From contig NZ_CP026107.1 of the NCBI RefSeq assembly GCF_002902965.1, positions 992,001 to 1,056,000 of the forward strand: 64,000 nucleotides of DNA. The letters run 5' to 3'. Below are positions 7,428 through 15,058 of the stretch, in pieces; within the stretch, counting starts at the first letter, position 1, and each line of letters begins with the position of its first letter. A program made the translations under genes and the position numbers. Under the pieces are notes generated by a model, which worked only from the letters and a program-made list of their open reading frames with translations, made no database searches and was not told where the DNA came from. The DNA is from Paraburkholderia hospita (GTDB lineage: Bacteria > Pseudomonadota > Gammaproteobacteria > Burkholderiales > Burkholderiaceae).

Positions 7428-9143
7428 TCAGAACCCGCCGGATTGCTGGATAGCGCGCCGCCCGCTGTTCGCCTTTTGAGCGTTGATCGGGTTCCCGCGT
7501 TCGTCGACTTCAATGTCATGTTCTCCGTCATCACCGTTCGCCCTGTCGATCGCCGTCAGGAATTCATCGGCCGTATTGAACGGGAATTCGAATCCCGGAA
7601 GCTTGCCGCGCGCGATTCCGCTTTCCGACTTGGCGTTCATTCGCGTTAGCTCGCCGTCGAACCTTGCGCACTCCTTCTCAAGGTCGCGCATAAAACTTCG
7701 ATCTGTCTTCAGTTGAGCGGACCCGGCGGCGTTCAGAACGGCCTTAATCATTTCGTCGCGGTCATAAAACAGGACGATTTTCCCGCTGTTGTGCTTTTTG
7801 AGCGTTCGCGGTTCAAGCGTCGACATTGCGGCGGCGAAGTACGGCCGGACGTTATCGTCTTTCATGCCGCCGCGACCGCTCTTCATTTCTTCGTGAGAGA
7901 ACGCGAAGACGGACTTCGACACCTGTCGAACCATGTCGCGATAGCCGTCGATCCCGTGGACGTCGAGCCACGCCCGCGCTTCAGCGAGCAATTGCCAAAG
8001 GTCGGTCTTCAGGCTATCGACGTTCGCTTTGAAGTCTTCGCGCCAGCATTGCTTTCCGTTGCGGTCGTCAAGCTGTCCGCAAAACATCGGATAGAAGCGC
8101 CGGTTCCCGGTATCGTCGCGAAGCAAACCTTCGTACTTGTTCGCGTCCATCACCGTAATCCACTGGCGCGGCACGGTGAGATTTCCCTCGAACTTGTACG
8201 AAAAGCGGTCGCTTGTTCTCGTGACGAAATCTTTCACGCGCGACAGGTCAGCTTTCGAAAAGCCGGTCATTTCGCCAACGGCGGCACAAATTGAAACTCC
8301 CGTGATTTCGCGAAGAAAGTTCGTCTTGTCCGCACCCAAATCAAGCTGGACCGAGTCGGCTTCAGCGTCGCCCGTGATAAGCCTCGAAACCAGCTTTCCG
8401 AAGTATGACTTCCCGCAATTTTGCGCACCCACGAGCGTCAAAATTATCGGCGCCTCTTCGCCCGGATGCATAAGCCGCGTGTACAGCGAGAGCCAGAAAT
8501 ACATTCCGAAGTCGCGGTTCAGTTCAGTGTCGCGCGACTCGAACATGTTCACCAGCGCATGCGGCATGCGAACGACACCGTCCCATTGCGGGATCAGCGA
8601 GTCGACGCGTTCGGTAAGGTCGTTCCAGCGGTGACGAAGTGCATAGATGCGAACCGCTTCGAGAATTTCCTTTACCTTCAGTTCGCGAAGGCCGACGGCG
8701 TTAAACGCGTTCAGGAAGTCGAGACCATCATAGAAATCGTCAAGGATCACGCCGCGATGGTCGACGATGCGGCCGATAAATTGGTTGAAGTGCGGCTTGT
8801 TCTTACCGGCGTCTTTGAACAGGTAGTCGAGAACCGCAACCTTGTTCGTATCGGTCGCTTTCGGAACGGCGATAAACATGTCGCCGATCCTTTTCTTGGT
8901 TATATCTTCAAACTGAACTTCGCCAGCGATCGCCTTCGCGCGCTCGACGATATCGTCGATTTTCGCGGCCTGAGCGATCACGTTGGCCGATTCCTGAAGG
9001 GCAACGGCACGCGCCGCCCGGGTCCGTTCTGCGACTTCGTTCGCGGATTTGTCGAACTCTTGGGAAGCTTGCTCGAACGCTTCGACCGATTCAACATCGG
9101 AAGTATCGGCGAATCTGTTCGGCTTGACTTGGATTTCAGACAT
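7428..9143 (-). CDS. VapE/VirE-family P-loop replication protein
   Basis: A 571-residue protein of the virulence-associated E (VirE, PF05272-like) family, superfamily-3-helicase-like ATPases that drive replication of satellites and islands. Walker A is GAQNCGKS at 239-246. The downstream core is typical: an acidic strand in ICAAVGEMTGFSK, the RTSDRFSYKFEG segment, WITVMDANKYEG and then LLRDDTGNRRF with the sensor/arginine-finger residues. The first ~110 residues are charged and helical with no recognisable primase (Toprim or Prim-Pol) domain, so priming may be done by the host or helper. It runs toward the iteron region, is closed by a strong terminator, and its leader is overlapped by an oppositely transcribed small RNA candidate. 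Confidence 0.85.
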   Translation of the reverse strand: MSEIQVKPNRFADTSDVESVEAFEQASQEFDKSANEVAERTRAARAVALQESANVIAQAAKIDDIVERAKAIAGEVQFEDITKKRIGDMFIAVPKATDTNKVAVLDYLFKDAGKNKPHFNQFIGRIVDHRGVILDDFYDGLDFLNAFNAVGLRELKVKEILEAVRIYALRHRWNDLTERVDSLIPQWDGVVRMPHALVNMFESRDTELNRDFGMYFWLSLYTRLMHPGEEAPIILTLVGAQNCGKSYFGKLVSRLITGDAEADSVQLDLGADKTNFLREITGVSICAAVGEMTGFSKADLSRVKDFVTRTSDRFSYKFEGNLTVPRQWITVMDANKYEGLLRDDTGNRRFYPMFCGQLDDRNGKQCWREDFKANVDSLKTDLWQLLAEARAWLDVHGIDGYRDMVRQVSKSVFAFSHEEMKSGRGGMKDDNVRPYFAAAMSTLEPRTLKKHNSGKIVLFYDRDEMIKAVLNAAGSAQLKTDRSFMRDLEKECARFDGELTRMNAKSESGIARGKLPGFEFPFNTADEFLTAIDRANGDDGEHDIEVDERGNPINAQKANSGRRAIQQSGGF

Positions 9144-9149
9144 TCTCTA

Positions 9150-9175
9150 CATTCCTAGAAGACGTTCAGGAATGC
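9150..9175 (-). promoter_or_regulatory. leader hairpin masking the vapE ribosome-binding site
   Basis: In the vapE leader (minus strand) CATTCCT (9174-9168) can pair with AGGAATG (9156-9150), a 7-bp stem with an 11-nt loop. The AGGA in the second arm is the best Shine-Dalgarno for the ATG at 9143, so the hairpin would hide it. The 5' arm with flanks reads GCATTCCTGAACG, and a near-identical 13-mer (one mismatch) begins the opposite-strand RNA at 9221. Confidence 0.55.
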
Positions 9176-9185
9176 AGAAAAGCCC

Positions 9186-9214
9186 TTGTCAAAAGGTTGA
9201 GGCTTTGCCATAAT
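9186..9214 (+). promoter_or_regulatory. sigma70-type promoter of candidate small RNA
   Basis: TTGTCA (9186-9191), 17-nt spacer, CATAAT (9209-9214). Predicted start about 9220-9221. It faces away from vapE and no gene lies downstream before a strong terminator at 9248-9286. Confidence 0.65.
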
Positions 9215-9220
9215 GGACAA

Positions 9221-9286
9221 GCATTCCTGGACGATTGCACTCTTCTCGCCGGAACGGTCCGCCAAGACCTTCCGGCTTTTTCTTTT
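9221..9286 (+). ncRNA. candidate ~65-nt regulatory RNA opposite the vapE leader
   Basis: A good promoter starts a transcript near 9221 that ends at an intrinsic terminator. The terminator stem is GCCGGAA (9248-9254) with TTCCGGC (9270-9276), continued inside by GGTC/GACC across a one-base bulge, followed by TTTTTC. No ORF fits. The first 13 nt (9221-9233) repeat the anti-Shine-Dalgarno arm of the vapE leader with one mismatch, so the RNA's CAUUCCU could base-pair with the AGGAAUG that holds the vapE ribosome site. Phage P4 immunity uses a short RNA (CI) acting on replication-gene leader RNA; I infer an analogous role. The inverted 13-mers could instead be protein-binding sites. Confidence 0.55.
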
Positions 9287-9469
9287 CTGGCGTCTGAAAT
9301 TCATACTGCGGATGAAGCTGGGTGATACCTGAAGCGGGCGACTACGGAAAAGCTCGCGGCGAAGGTGAAGAGCCGCACGGTGATTGTAAAGCTTCTGACC
9401 CGAAAGATAAGGTCGAAAAAAGTAGTCGCGATTTACTCTTGAAATTTAATGTAATCACGGAAGTTACAA

Positions 9470-9997
9470 TTATTCATCCACCCAATATTCGACCAGTCGT
9501 TTAGCTTCTTCCGTCACGCTCGTCCACTCTTCGCGAAGCATTGCGACCATGCGTTCAGCGACGGTGAGCGTGACGGCCTCAGCGCTGCCGATCCACTCCA
9601 TGTCAGACGCTGACACGTATTGAGGTTCGTCGAACGTGTCGATAATGTCATAGACCGCGTCTTCATTGCACTCCGCTTCGATCATGCACGTTGCGGCTTC
9701 ACCCGCTAGACCGACGTAGAATTTCCAATCGGTCGTGTCGTCTTCCGCCGGAGCCGTGAGGCCTTGCTTTGCACGTAGAGCGCGAATCGCCTTCGCCTCA
9801 GTCGATCCCGGCTCGATGTGTATCGCGCAGTTCCCCAACCATGAACGCTCGTCTTCACTAACAGATTCATTCGGCCATATCGCCGCCTGTCCTTGACCGC
9901 CGAACCGCTTCAGGATCGCAAGGTGTCCGGCTTCATGAACGGCGACGTTACGCCGCTCCCTGTCTTCAATCTGTTTTCGGTTCATGGCGACAATCAT
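9470..9997 (-). CDS. HEAGH-motif zinc metallopeptidase, M41-like
   Basis: A 175-residue protein with VAVHEAGHLAI at residues 18-28, the HExxH zinc motif in the HEAGH form of FtsH-type (M41) peptidases. The following Trp/Gly loop (SWLGNCAIHI) and GLAGEAATCMIEAEC near 100 match the region after the motif in M41 proteins, where a distal acidic ligand lies. There is no AAA+ ATPase domain, so it would be an ATP-independent peptidase-like protein. Its start overlaps the stop of a tiny membrane ORF by ATGA. It may process a phage or host protein during induction, but no substrate is evident. Confidence 0.7.
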   Translation of the reverse strand: MIVAMNRKQIEDRERRNVAVHEAGHLAILKRFGGQGQAAIWPNESVSEDERSWLGNCAIHIEPGSTEAKAIRALRAKQGLTAPAEDDTTDWKFYVGLAGEAATCMIEAECNEDAVYDIIDTFDEPQYVSASDMEWIGSAEAVTLTVAERMVAMLREEWTSVTEEAKRLVEYWVDE

Positions 9998-10131
9998 CGC
10001 GTCACCTTCACGCCACGCACGGCGGCGAACACGCGCAATTCGATGAACGCAAAGGCGCTATCAATCGGGTCCGCCAACAGGCAAGCCGCGACAGCAAAGG
10101 GAATGTTTTCGAGAAGGGTATGGATGAACAT
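9994..10131 (-). CDS. 45-residue membrane-associated peptide, coupled to peptidase
   Basis: A short ORF opening MFIHTLLENIPFAVAACLL, with hydrophobic stretches at residues ~8-20 and ~24-38 and a basic tail. Its TGA overlaps the peptidase ATG (ATGA at 9994-9997), which supports translation. A longer frame begins at 10209, but the ATG at 10131 gives a more natural small membrane protein. It could tether or deliver a substrate to the peptidase. Function unknown. Confidence 0.45.
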   Translation of the reverse strand: MFIHTLLENIPFAVAACLLADPIDSAFAFIELRVFAAVRGVKVTR

Positions 10132-10364
10132 GGTTCGGGTTCCGTTTTCCAAGTTGAGGAAGGAACCCGCGCTGTTCTGGCGGGGTGCTGATAGTTTGTA
10201 TGTCCGCACTCGGTCAGCCAGTGCGCGCCGCCTATAGGGTCGGTCTTTCGGGTATCGTCAGCCGGTCAGCCGTTGACGTGTTGCGGCGCCATTATCTCGA
10301 CAGTTCTCGACGTTGCGCAACCCTGCCGCGAAAATTATTTTGTCGACGGAAATTCGGGAGATTA

Positions 10365-10470
10365 CCCAACTATCCAAACATATACTGGACAAGGGTTTCA
10401 GCTTGATAGTTGGGCAAATCGCGCGATCCTAAGAAATCGGAAGGTCGATTTTGGTCGATCGTTATCGACC
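10365..10470. promoter_or_regulatory. dyads in the divergent control region
   Basis: In the gene-free 10132-10607 interval, CCCAACTATC (10365-10374) is matched by its perfect complement GATAGTTGGG (10405-10414), a 10-bp inverted repeat 30 nt apart. Downstream, GGTCGAT occurs at 10443 and 10453 with an inverted ATCGACC at 10464-10470. Both lie between the leftward peptidase pair and the rightward late-type operon, just upstream of its promoter. This is the likely switch region; no regulator gene is obvious in the element. Confidence 0.45.
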
Positions 10471-10473
10471 TGT

Positions 10474-10535
10474 AGTTCCGAAAAAATTTAATCGGGACTA
10501 GCGCCGTTGACCCGATACGGGACAGTCCATAGAAT
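10474..10535 (+). promoter_or_regulatory. late-type promoter 1 with upstream 26-bp dyad
   Basis: TTGACC (10507-10512), 17-nt spacer, TAGAAT (10530-10535). Upstream at 10474-10499 lies a 26-bp dyad with arms AGTTCCG and CGGGACT around an A/T centre. Its midpoint falls about 55 bp before the predicted start (near 10542). A further CGGGAC sits in the spacer. The block is repeated almost exactly at 13980-14041. It should drive the 178-aa to tape-measure genes. Confidence 0.7.
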
Positions 10536-10607
10536 CGCTTTCAACGATGAACGAGAAGCACGGGTTCATCACTTCACGAAACCATTCCATATAGTACGGA
10601 GTACAAA

Positions 10608-11144
10608 ATGAATATCAATTCTGTGTACATCACTGGCGACAATCACGAGTACGGCCCGGCCGAAGTTGCTGTCGTCCTTCCCGCGATCGTGTCGCAAGAC
10701 GGTTTGACCGCGTATGCAGCGTCGAGGCTTGCTGGCTTTGATCGTATGAGCGCGGCGTGTGCGTGTTTTCACGGTGTCGAAGCCAGTCCGGAAAATCTCG
10801 CGCGCGTCGCTGAACACTTTGAAAAGGAACTGTCGCACGAGTTCGACGCGCTTTGCGGCGCCGCGACTGAAGCACTGGGCGGCGCGGTCATTCGCAACGA
10901 ATGGAAACGCCTTCGTGCATCGACCGCCGTTGCGTCGCGCGATTTCGTCATGGTCTGCGCCGCCCGTCTTGAGCGTGTCGTTGCCGATTTGCCCGCGCAC
11001 AAACGCGAAAAGTACGGCTCGCGGCTTGAGAGCATGAAAGCTATCAAGCGCGACGGTATTGACGAAGTGACGCGCCGCGCCGCAATTGCTGGTGAGCGCG
11101 TCGAACACGGTCGCGGCAACGGCCTGACCTTCATTCCGCAATAA
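10608..11144 (+). CDS. hypothetical protein (178 aa), first gene of late-type operon
   Basis: An unrecognised 178-residue mixed alpha/beta-looking protein opening INSVYITGDNHEYGPAEV. Hydrophobic and acidic helices fill the middle (LARVAEHFEKELSHEFDAL), and the C-terminus is basic (RVEHGRGNGLTFIPQ). It is the first ORF after late-type promoter 1 (start about 66 nt downstream) and is followed by four more rightward ORFs including the tape-measure-like protein, so a structural or assembly role is likely by position. No catalytic motif is visible. Confidence 0.65.
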   Translation: MNINSVYITGDNHEYGPAEVAVVLPAIVSQDGLTAYAASRLAGFDRMSAACACFHGVEASPENLARVAEHFEKELSHEFDALCGAATEALGGAVIRNEWKRLRASTAVASRDFVMVCAARLERVVADLPAHKREKYGSRLESMKAIKRDGIDEVTRRAAIAGERVEHGRGNGLTFIPQ

Positions 11145-11157
11145 CAGGTGAGTCGCG

Positions 11158-11451
11158 ATGGACACAAACACTCTTAAAAAGATCATTGCGTGTTCGCAAC
11201 CCGTCGGTATCGCTGGCGGCGAAGAACGGAAAGTTACGTTCTCTTATGAGTCAATGGTCAAAGCCGCTGAACTTATCGGTTTAGAGATTGCGTCAAAGCG
11301 CGAAGTGTTCGACGACTTGCGCAAGCTGGGTTTCACTGACGCAAAGATGGACAGTGAACGTCGCATTGCCGCGCCGCTCCGGCTGGTTGTTCACATCGTG
11401 ATTCCCGTCGCAAAAGAAGTTCTGTCCGATTACGAAAAGACCGAAAAATGA
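11158..11451 (+). CDS. hypothetical protein (97 aa), late-type operon
   Basis: An unrecognised 97-residue protein opening LKKIIACSQPVGIAGGEERK. The rest is helical with a hydrophobic LRLVVHIVIPVAKEVL near the C-terminus. It starts 13 bp after the 178-aa stop, and its own stop overlaps the next ATG (ATGA at 11448-11451), implying coupled translation and stoichiometric production with the 135-aa protein. Confidence 0.6.
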   Translation: MDTNTLKKIIACSQPVGIAGGEERKVTFSYESMVKAAELIGLEIASKREVFDDLRKLGFTDAKMDSERRIAAPLRLVVHIVIPVAKEVLSDYEKTEK

Positions 11452-11855
11452 ACCGCGTCGAAAATCATATCTACGGCGATCACTCGGTCGAGTTCATGTC
11501 GAGCCTGACCTTTCGCAAACCGTTCGTCATTGGCGCGTTCGACCTTGTCGAAGGTGTCAGCGACAAGCTTCGATTCTATGACGCGATCGTTTGCGAGCCG
11601 CGCGGCAATCGGCTTGTTCAAGCGGCTGACATTGTGCTTCACGTCGATCCGGACAGCGAAGCCGCGCGCAACCTGATTAACGTTCAGCTTTCGCCGCTTC
11701 TGTTCGATACGTACGCGGACAATCGCGGAACGGAACTCGTGTCGATCGAACTCCGGCCGCATGTCGGTTCCGCGACCGTTCTTTCGAACGGCGCCCTGAC
11801 GCGTACCGTGCGACACGCTCACGATTACGAGTTTCGCTTTACCTTTTGCTGGTAA
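11448..11855 (+). CDS. hypothetical protein (135 aa), late-type operon
   Basis: An unrecognised 135-residue protein, predominantly beta-strand in pattern (alternating hydrophobics in DKLRFYDAIVCEPRGNRLV and in GTELVSIELRPHVGSATVL), ending in aromatic residues EFRFTFCW. A small beta-rich protein directly before a tape-measure gene is where a tail-tube or minor tail protein would sit, but I cannot show homology. It overlaps the 97-aa gene by 4 bp; 51 bp separate it from the tape-measure-like ORF. Confidence 0.6.
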   Translation: MNRVENHIYGDHSVEFMSSLTFRKPFVIGAFDLVEGVSDKLRFYDAIVCEPRGNRLVQAADIVLHVDPDSEAARNLINVQLSPLLFDTYADNRGTELVSIELRPHVGSATVLSNGALTRTVRHAHDYEFRFTFCW

Positions 11856-11906
11856 CTGTCAGCATAACTAAACCACTTTCACAACTATCAAACGGAGTTT
11901 AAAACT

Positions 11907-13970
11907 ATGGCTGACGATCTTGACAAATTCGTCCTTCAGTACAACGTAGAACTGAAGGACTCGATTGCTCGTTTGGAAAAATTGCATTCCAAGATGGACG
12001 CTGTCGAAAAGTCCGGTTCGAAGGCCGGGCAGGGTCTGAAGGTCTTCGCGCAAGGTGCCGCGTCGGAACTCGACAAGATGATTCCCGGCTTGAATAGCGT
12101 CGCGGGCGCTGTTGGGAAAATGGGCGGCGCGTTTGCCGTTGCTTCAACCGCTGTCGCCGCGCTCGGTGTCGGTATCAAGTCCGTGATGGATTTGCGCGAG
12201 CAAATGAACCAGCAACGAAGCGACAGCCTTGCAACGGGCCTGTCAGGCGTACGCACCGAAGACCTGACGCGTAAGCTGTCCGCACAGGGCGGCGGGTATG
12301 TGAGCCGCGAGAAGGCGTCTGAAGGTCTTCGTACGCTCTTCGACATGACGAACCAGTCTTATCGCAATCCGACGGACCTCGGTCTTCGCAGGAAGCTTGC
12401 GGCACTGGGGATTAATCCGGGCGTTCCGGGTTCGCCTTCGACCGCGCCGCTCGACGTTCTCGGTCAGCTTGCGACGAAAACGTCGGGAATGTCTGACGCG
12501 AATATTCAAGGTCTCGCGCGCGGAACGGGTCTCGATATCGACTGGTTGCGATCGTTCGCGAAAATGGGTCCGGGTGGTGTCAAAAACATCGGCATGAGCG
12601 AAGACGAAGTCAAAGCCTATTCGCAAGGGTCCGACGATGTCTCGAAGCTGAACAAGGATTTGCAAGAGTTCCACAATCAGGTTTCCCAATTGGAAACGAC
12701 GCTGGGTGAAAAACTCATTCCGATCTTCAATACGCTGTTGGGCGGGCTGAACATGACCTTCGACCAGATGGCCGGTAAGAAGCAGCCAGGCGCGAAGAAA
12801 ACGAAGATCGTCGGGTATGTCGAAGGCGTCCCGATCGAAGTCGAAGATACGAGCGCGCAAACGCCCGCCGCGAAGGAACAAGAGAAGCAGGAAGAGAAAA
12901 AGAAGCAGGACGCAGCGAACGCGGCGGCGGATAAGTCCGATCAAGCGGCGCGTCAAGGCGTTCAGACTCAGAACGAAATGGCGTTCGCGATTATGGCGTT
13001 CGGGTCTTCCGTATCGTCGTTCAATACGGGCGTCACGAACCTTAAACAGGCTTGGGCTTCTTGGGCGGGCGAAATCGGAAAGGCGGCTGGCGTCAAGGGC
13101 GCATCGGGAACCGGGCCTGTGACGCTTTCGGGTGGCGGCAAAGGTGATTGGAAATCCAGTCCGCACGCAGATTTGATTGTCGCGAGCGCGAAGGCCAATG
13201 GTATCGACCCGCAACTTATGTATGCCGTCATGATGACGGAATCGGGAGGCGTGAACGGTAAGACTTCGTCGACCGGCGCGGGCGGCTTGATGCAGGTCAC
13301 GCGCGGCAATTGGAACAAGCTGGGTGGTGGTGCTGACGTAATGGACCCGGCCGCGAACATCATGGTTGGCGGCAAAATCCTTGCCGAACAGCTTCGCATC
13401 CACAAGGGCGATATGGACGCCGGTTTGCGCGGCTATAACGGTAACAGCGACCCAAACTATGTCGACAAGGTCGGGAAGTTTTATGGTGGAAATGCAAAGG
13501 GTATCGGTCAAAGCCGCGAGACCGGTATGCAAATTCCGGCCGTTCAGAAAGCGGTTGCGGATTATCTCGGCGTTCCGCTCGCTCAGATTCAGAACGGCGG
13601 GGTGAATCGTGGCGACGCGGCGTTCGCGCTTCAGCAAATCAAGGCTGGCACCAACAACAATCTCTTCAAGCTGAACAACGACCTGAAGAACCCGATGTTG
13701 AACATGCAACCGGGCGCCAAAGCCGCGCTGATGCGCCAGATTCGCGAACAGACTGCGGGCACCCAGATGCTCGACAAGTTCGGTCAAGGCGTGGTCGACA
13801 GGCAACTGAACAACGACACGCGCTCAATGACCCAAGGTCAAATGCCGATCATCACTATCACGGTGAACGGAGCCGACCATCCACAGGCGGTCGCGAAGGA
13901 AGTTCAGAACCAGTTGAATAAGGCAATGGCCGATCTTATGGCGAACTACGCCAGTGCGGAGAAGGGCTGA
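11907..13970 (+). CDS. tape-measure-like protein with lytic transglycosylase (SLT) domain
   Basis: A 687-residue protein. Residues 10-45 are a coiled-coil start typical of tape-measure proteins (LKDSIARLEKLHSKM). A Gly/Ala-rich hydrophobic stretch follows (67-95), then a long helical middle and an Ala/Lys/Gln-rich linker (318-350). Residues ~418-528 form a soluble lytic transglycosylase domain: catalytic Glu445 in MTESGG, GAGGLMQVT and the YNGN/YVDKV core motifs. The end is helical with an Asn/Gln-rich part. Tape measures with SLT domains set tail length and open peptidoglycan during DNA entry. It is the longest gene of the element, yet no other recognisable tail gene is present. It is shorter than most siphophage tape measures. 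An ejected internal protein is the alternative. Confidence 0.75.
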   Translation: MADDLDKFVLQYNVELKDSIARLEKLHSKMDAVEKSGSKAGQGLKVFAQGAASELDKMIPGLNSVAGAVGKMGGAFAVASTAVAALGVGIKSVMDLREQMNQQRSDSLATGLSGVRTEDLTRKLSAQGGGYVSREKASEGLRTLFDMTNQSYRNPTDLGLRRKLAALGINPGVPGSPSTAPLDVLGQLATKTSGMSDANIQGLARGTGLDIDWLRSFAKMGPGGVKNIGMSEDEVKAYSQGSDDVSKLNKDLQEFHNQVSQLETTLGEKLIPIFNTLLGGLNMTFDQMAGKKQPGAKKTKIVGYVEGVPIEVEDTSAQTPAAKEQEKQEEKKKQDAANAAADKSDQAARQGVQTQNEMAFAIMAFGSSVSSFNTGVTNLKQAWASWAGEIGKAAGVKGASGTGPVTLSGGGKGDWKSSPHADLIVASAKANGIDPQLMYAVMMTESGGVNGKTSSTGAGGLMQVTRGNWNKLGGGADVMDPAANIMVGGKILAEQLRIHKGDMDAGLRGYNGNSDPNYVDKVGKFYGGNAKGIGQSRETGMQIPAVQKAVADYLGVPLAQIQNGGVNRGDAAFALQQIKAGTNNNLFKLNNDLKNPMLNMQPGAKAALMRQIREQTAGTQMLDKFGQGVVDRQLNNDTRSMTQGQMPIITITVNGADHPQAVAKEVQNQLNKAMADLMANYASAEKG

Positions 13971-13979
13971 TTAGGGCTT

Positions 13980-14041
13980 AGTCTCGAATATATTTTATCG
14001 GGACTAAGCCAATTGACCCGGTTCGGGACAGTACATAAAAT
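13980..14041 (+). promoter_or_regulatory. late-type promoter 2 with upstream 26-bp dyad
   Basis: TTGACC (14013-14018), 17-nt spacer, TAAAAT (14036-14041). The 26-bp dyad at 13980-14005 has arms AGTCTCG and CGGGACT around an A/T centre and matches that of promoter 1 at most positions, at the same distance from the -35. CGGGACAGT recurs in the spacer. It drives the 210-aa gene and the following small ORFs. Confidence 0.72.
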
Positions 14042-14093
14042 GTTTACATCAAGGGCGGCAATCGAGCCACCCAATCAAACAGGAATCCTATTT

Positions 14094-14726
14094 ATGTCTC
14101 AACTAACGCAAGCACATCTTAAAGCAATGTACGCGGGCAAATCGGCCGGTCTGGACGTTGCCGGAATCATCCCTTCGACGATCGGTTCGAGCCATGCGAC
14201 CGCACAGGCCAAACGCGCTGCGAACGCGGGTTCGAGCCGTCGCCCGGCGAGGATCACGAAAGAGACCGGCTTCAGGGTCACGAAGTTCGTCGGTCAGGCG
14301 AGCGCGATTATCGACACGATCGCGACGGCTCAGAAAGGTCTCGATACCGTGAACGGAACGGAAATGTCGAACAGCGAGTTCGCCAAGCTGTGCGCCGAAG
14401 TTCTCGAAAAAGCGCCGCAAGCGCTTCGCCGACTTCTCAATCAGGCGGCGGAACTTCTGGCGCGCGTGCAAGGTGAACAGGCCGCAAGCCGCGACGCTGA
14501 ATACGAAGCGGGCGGTTCCGGCGCGACGGGCGAAATCCCGCACGCTGGCGCCCGCGCTCAGGACACGGCCGCTGTCGTTCTCGACATGGAGCGCATGGAA
14601 GCAACGCGCAAACGCGCGAATGAATTGCTGGCCGCTCAGAACCCGGCGCGCGTTCACATGGGTCTTGCCGACGATCCTGTGACGGACCTTTCGCAACTGT
14701 TGTTCTGGAAACCGGCCGCGAATTAA
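14094..14726 (+). CDS. hypothetical protein (210 aa), second late-type operon
   Basis: An unrecognised 210-residue protein that is mainly helical and rich in Ala, with coil-like stretches (EFAKLCAEVLEKAPQALRR; LLNQAAELLARVQGEQAA) and a Ser/Gly/Ala linker around 135-155. It opens SQLTQAHLKAMYAGKSAG. The ATG at 14094 follows AGGAATCC and lies about 45 nt after promoter 2; an in-frame upstream extension would run through the promoter and is rejected. Having its own strong promoter suggests high expression, as for an abundant structural or accessory protein. Confidence 0.65.
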   Translation: MSQLTQAHLKAMYAGKSAGLDVAGIIPSTIGSSHATAQAKRAANAGSSRRPARITKETGFRVTKFVGQASAIIDTIATAQKGLDTVNGTEMSNSEFAKLCAEVLEKAPQALRRLLNQAAELLARVQGEQAASRDAEYEAGGSGATGEIPHAGARAQDTAAVVLDMERMEATRKRANELLAAQNPARVHMGLADDPVTDLSQLLFWKPAAN

Positions 14727-14779
14727 TCAACTGAAAGAACGCCGCGCCAGCATCGGGCGGCGAACATAACGGAGGCTTT

Positions 14780-14938
14780 GTGAAAACGGTTACCTTCAAA
14801 AAGATCGCGGTCAGTGTTTGCAGGTCCAAACGTGATCGAAAAGAGCGAATTCGAAACAAGCGGGTGCGTGACGATCACGAAGCGCATTCTCTTCGACGAT
14901 TGAGTCGAGAGCAACGCCCGTTAAGGGTCGACGCCTGA
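14780..14938 (+). CDS. small basic protein (52 aa)
   Basis: A GTG-initiated 52-codon ORF preceded by AACGGAGG at ideal spacing. The product starts KTVTFKKIAVSVCRSKRDRK and is strongly Arg/Lys-rich. Its stop is immediately followed by the next start codon at 14939, which supports it. The alternative frame on the same strand has no good start. A nucleic-acid-binding peptide is possible. Confidence 0.45.
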   Translation: MKTVTFKKIAVSVCRSKRDRKERIRNKRVRDDHEAHSLRRLSREQRPLRVDA

Positions 14939-15058
14939 ATGAATGAACGGAACGCGCGGTACGCATTACTTGCCGGATACATTGCCCTTCGAATTGTTGT
15001 ATTCGGTATGGCCGCGCTTCGATGGTTGAAGAAGAGACTTGAACAGGATACGAAATGA
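14939..15058 (+). CDS. 39-residue single-span membrane protein
   Basis: A 39-residue ORF with one hydrophobic helix (YALLAGYIALRIVVFGMAAL) followed by a basic RWLKKRLEQ tail, so N-out/C-in insertion is expected. It begins directly after the preceding stop and its TGA overlaps the following ATG (ATGA at 15055-15058). Stop-start coupling on both sides makes it a credible gene. Candidate roles are lysis accessory, membrane anchor or exclusion peptide. Confidence 0.55.
   Translation: MNERNARYALLAGYIALRIVVFGMAALRWLKKRLEQDTK

Noticed and set aside
9322..9504. A 60-codon plus-strand frame after the small RNA terminator
   Set aside because: It overlaps the end of the peptidase gene, lacks a Shine-Dalgarno and has no coupling to another gene.
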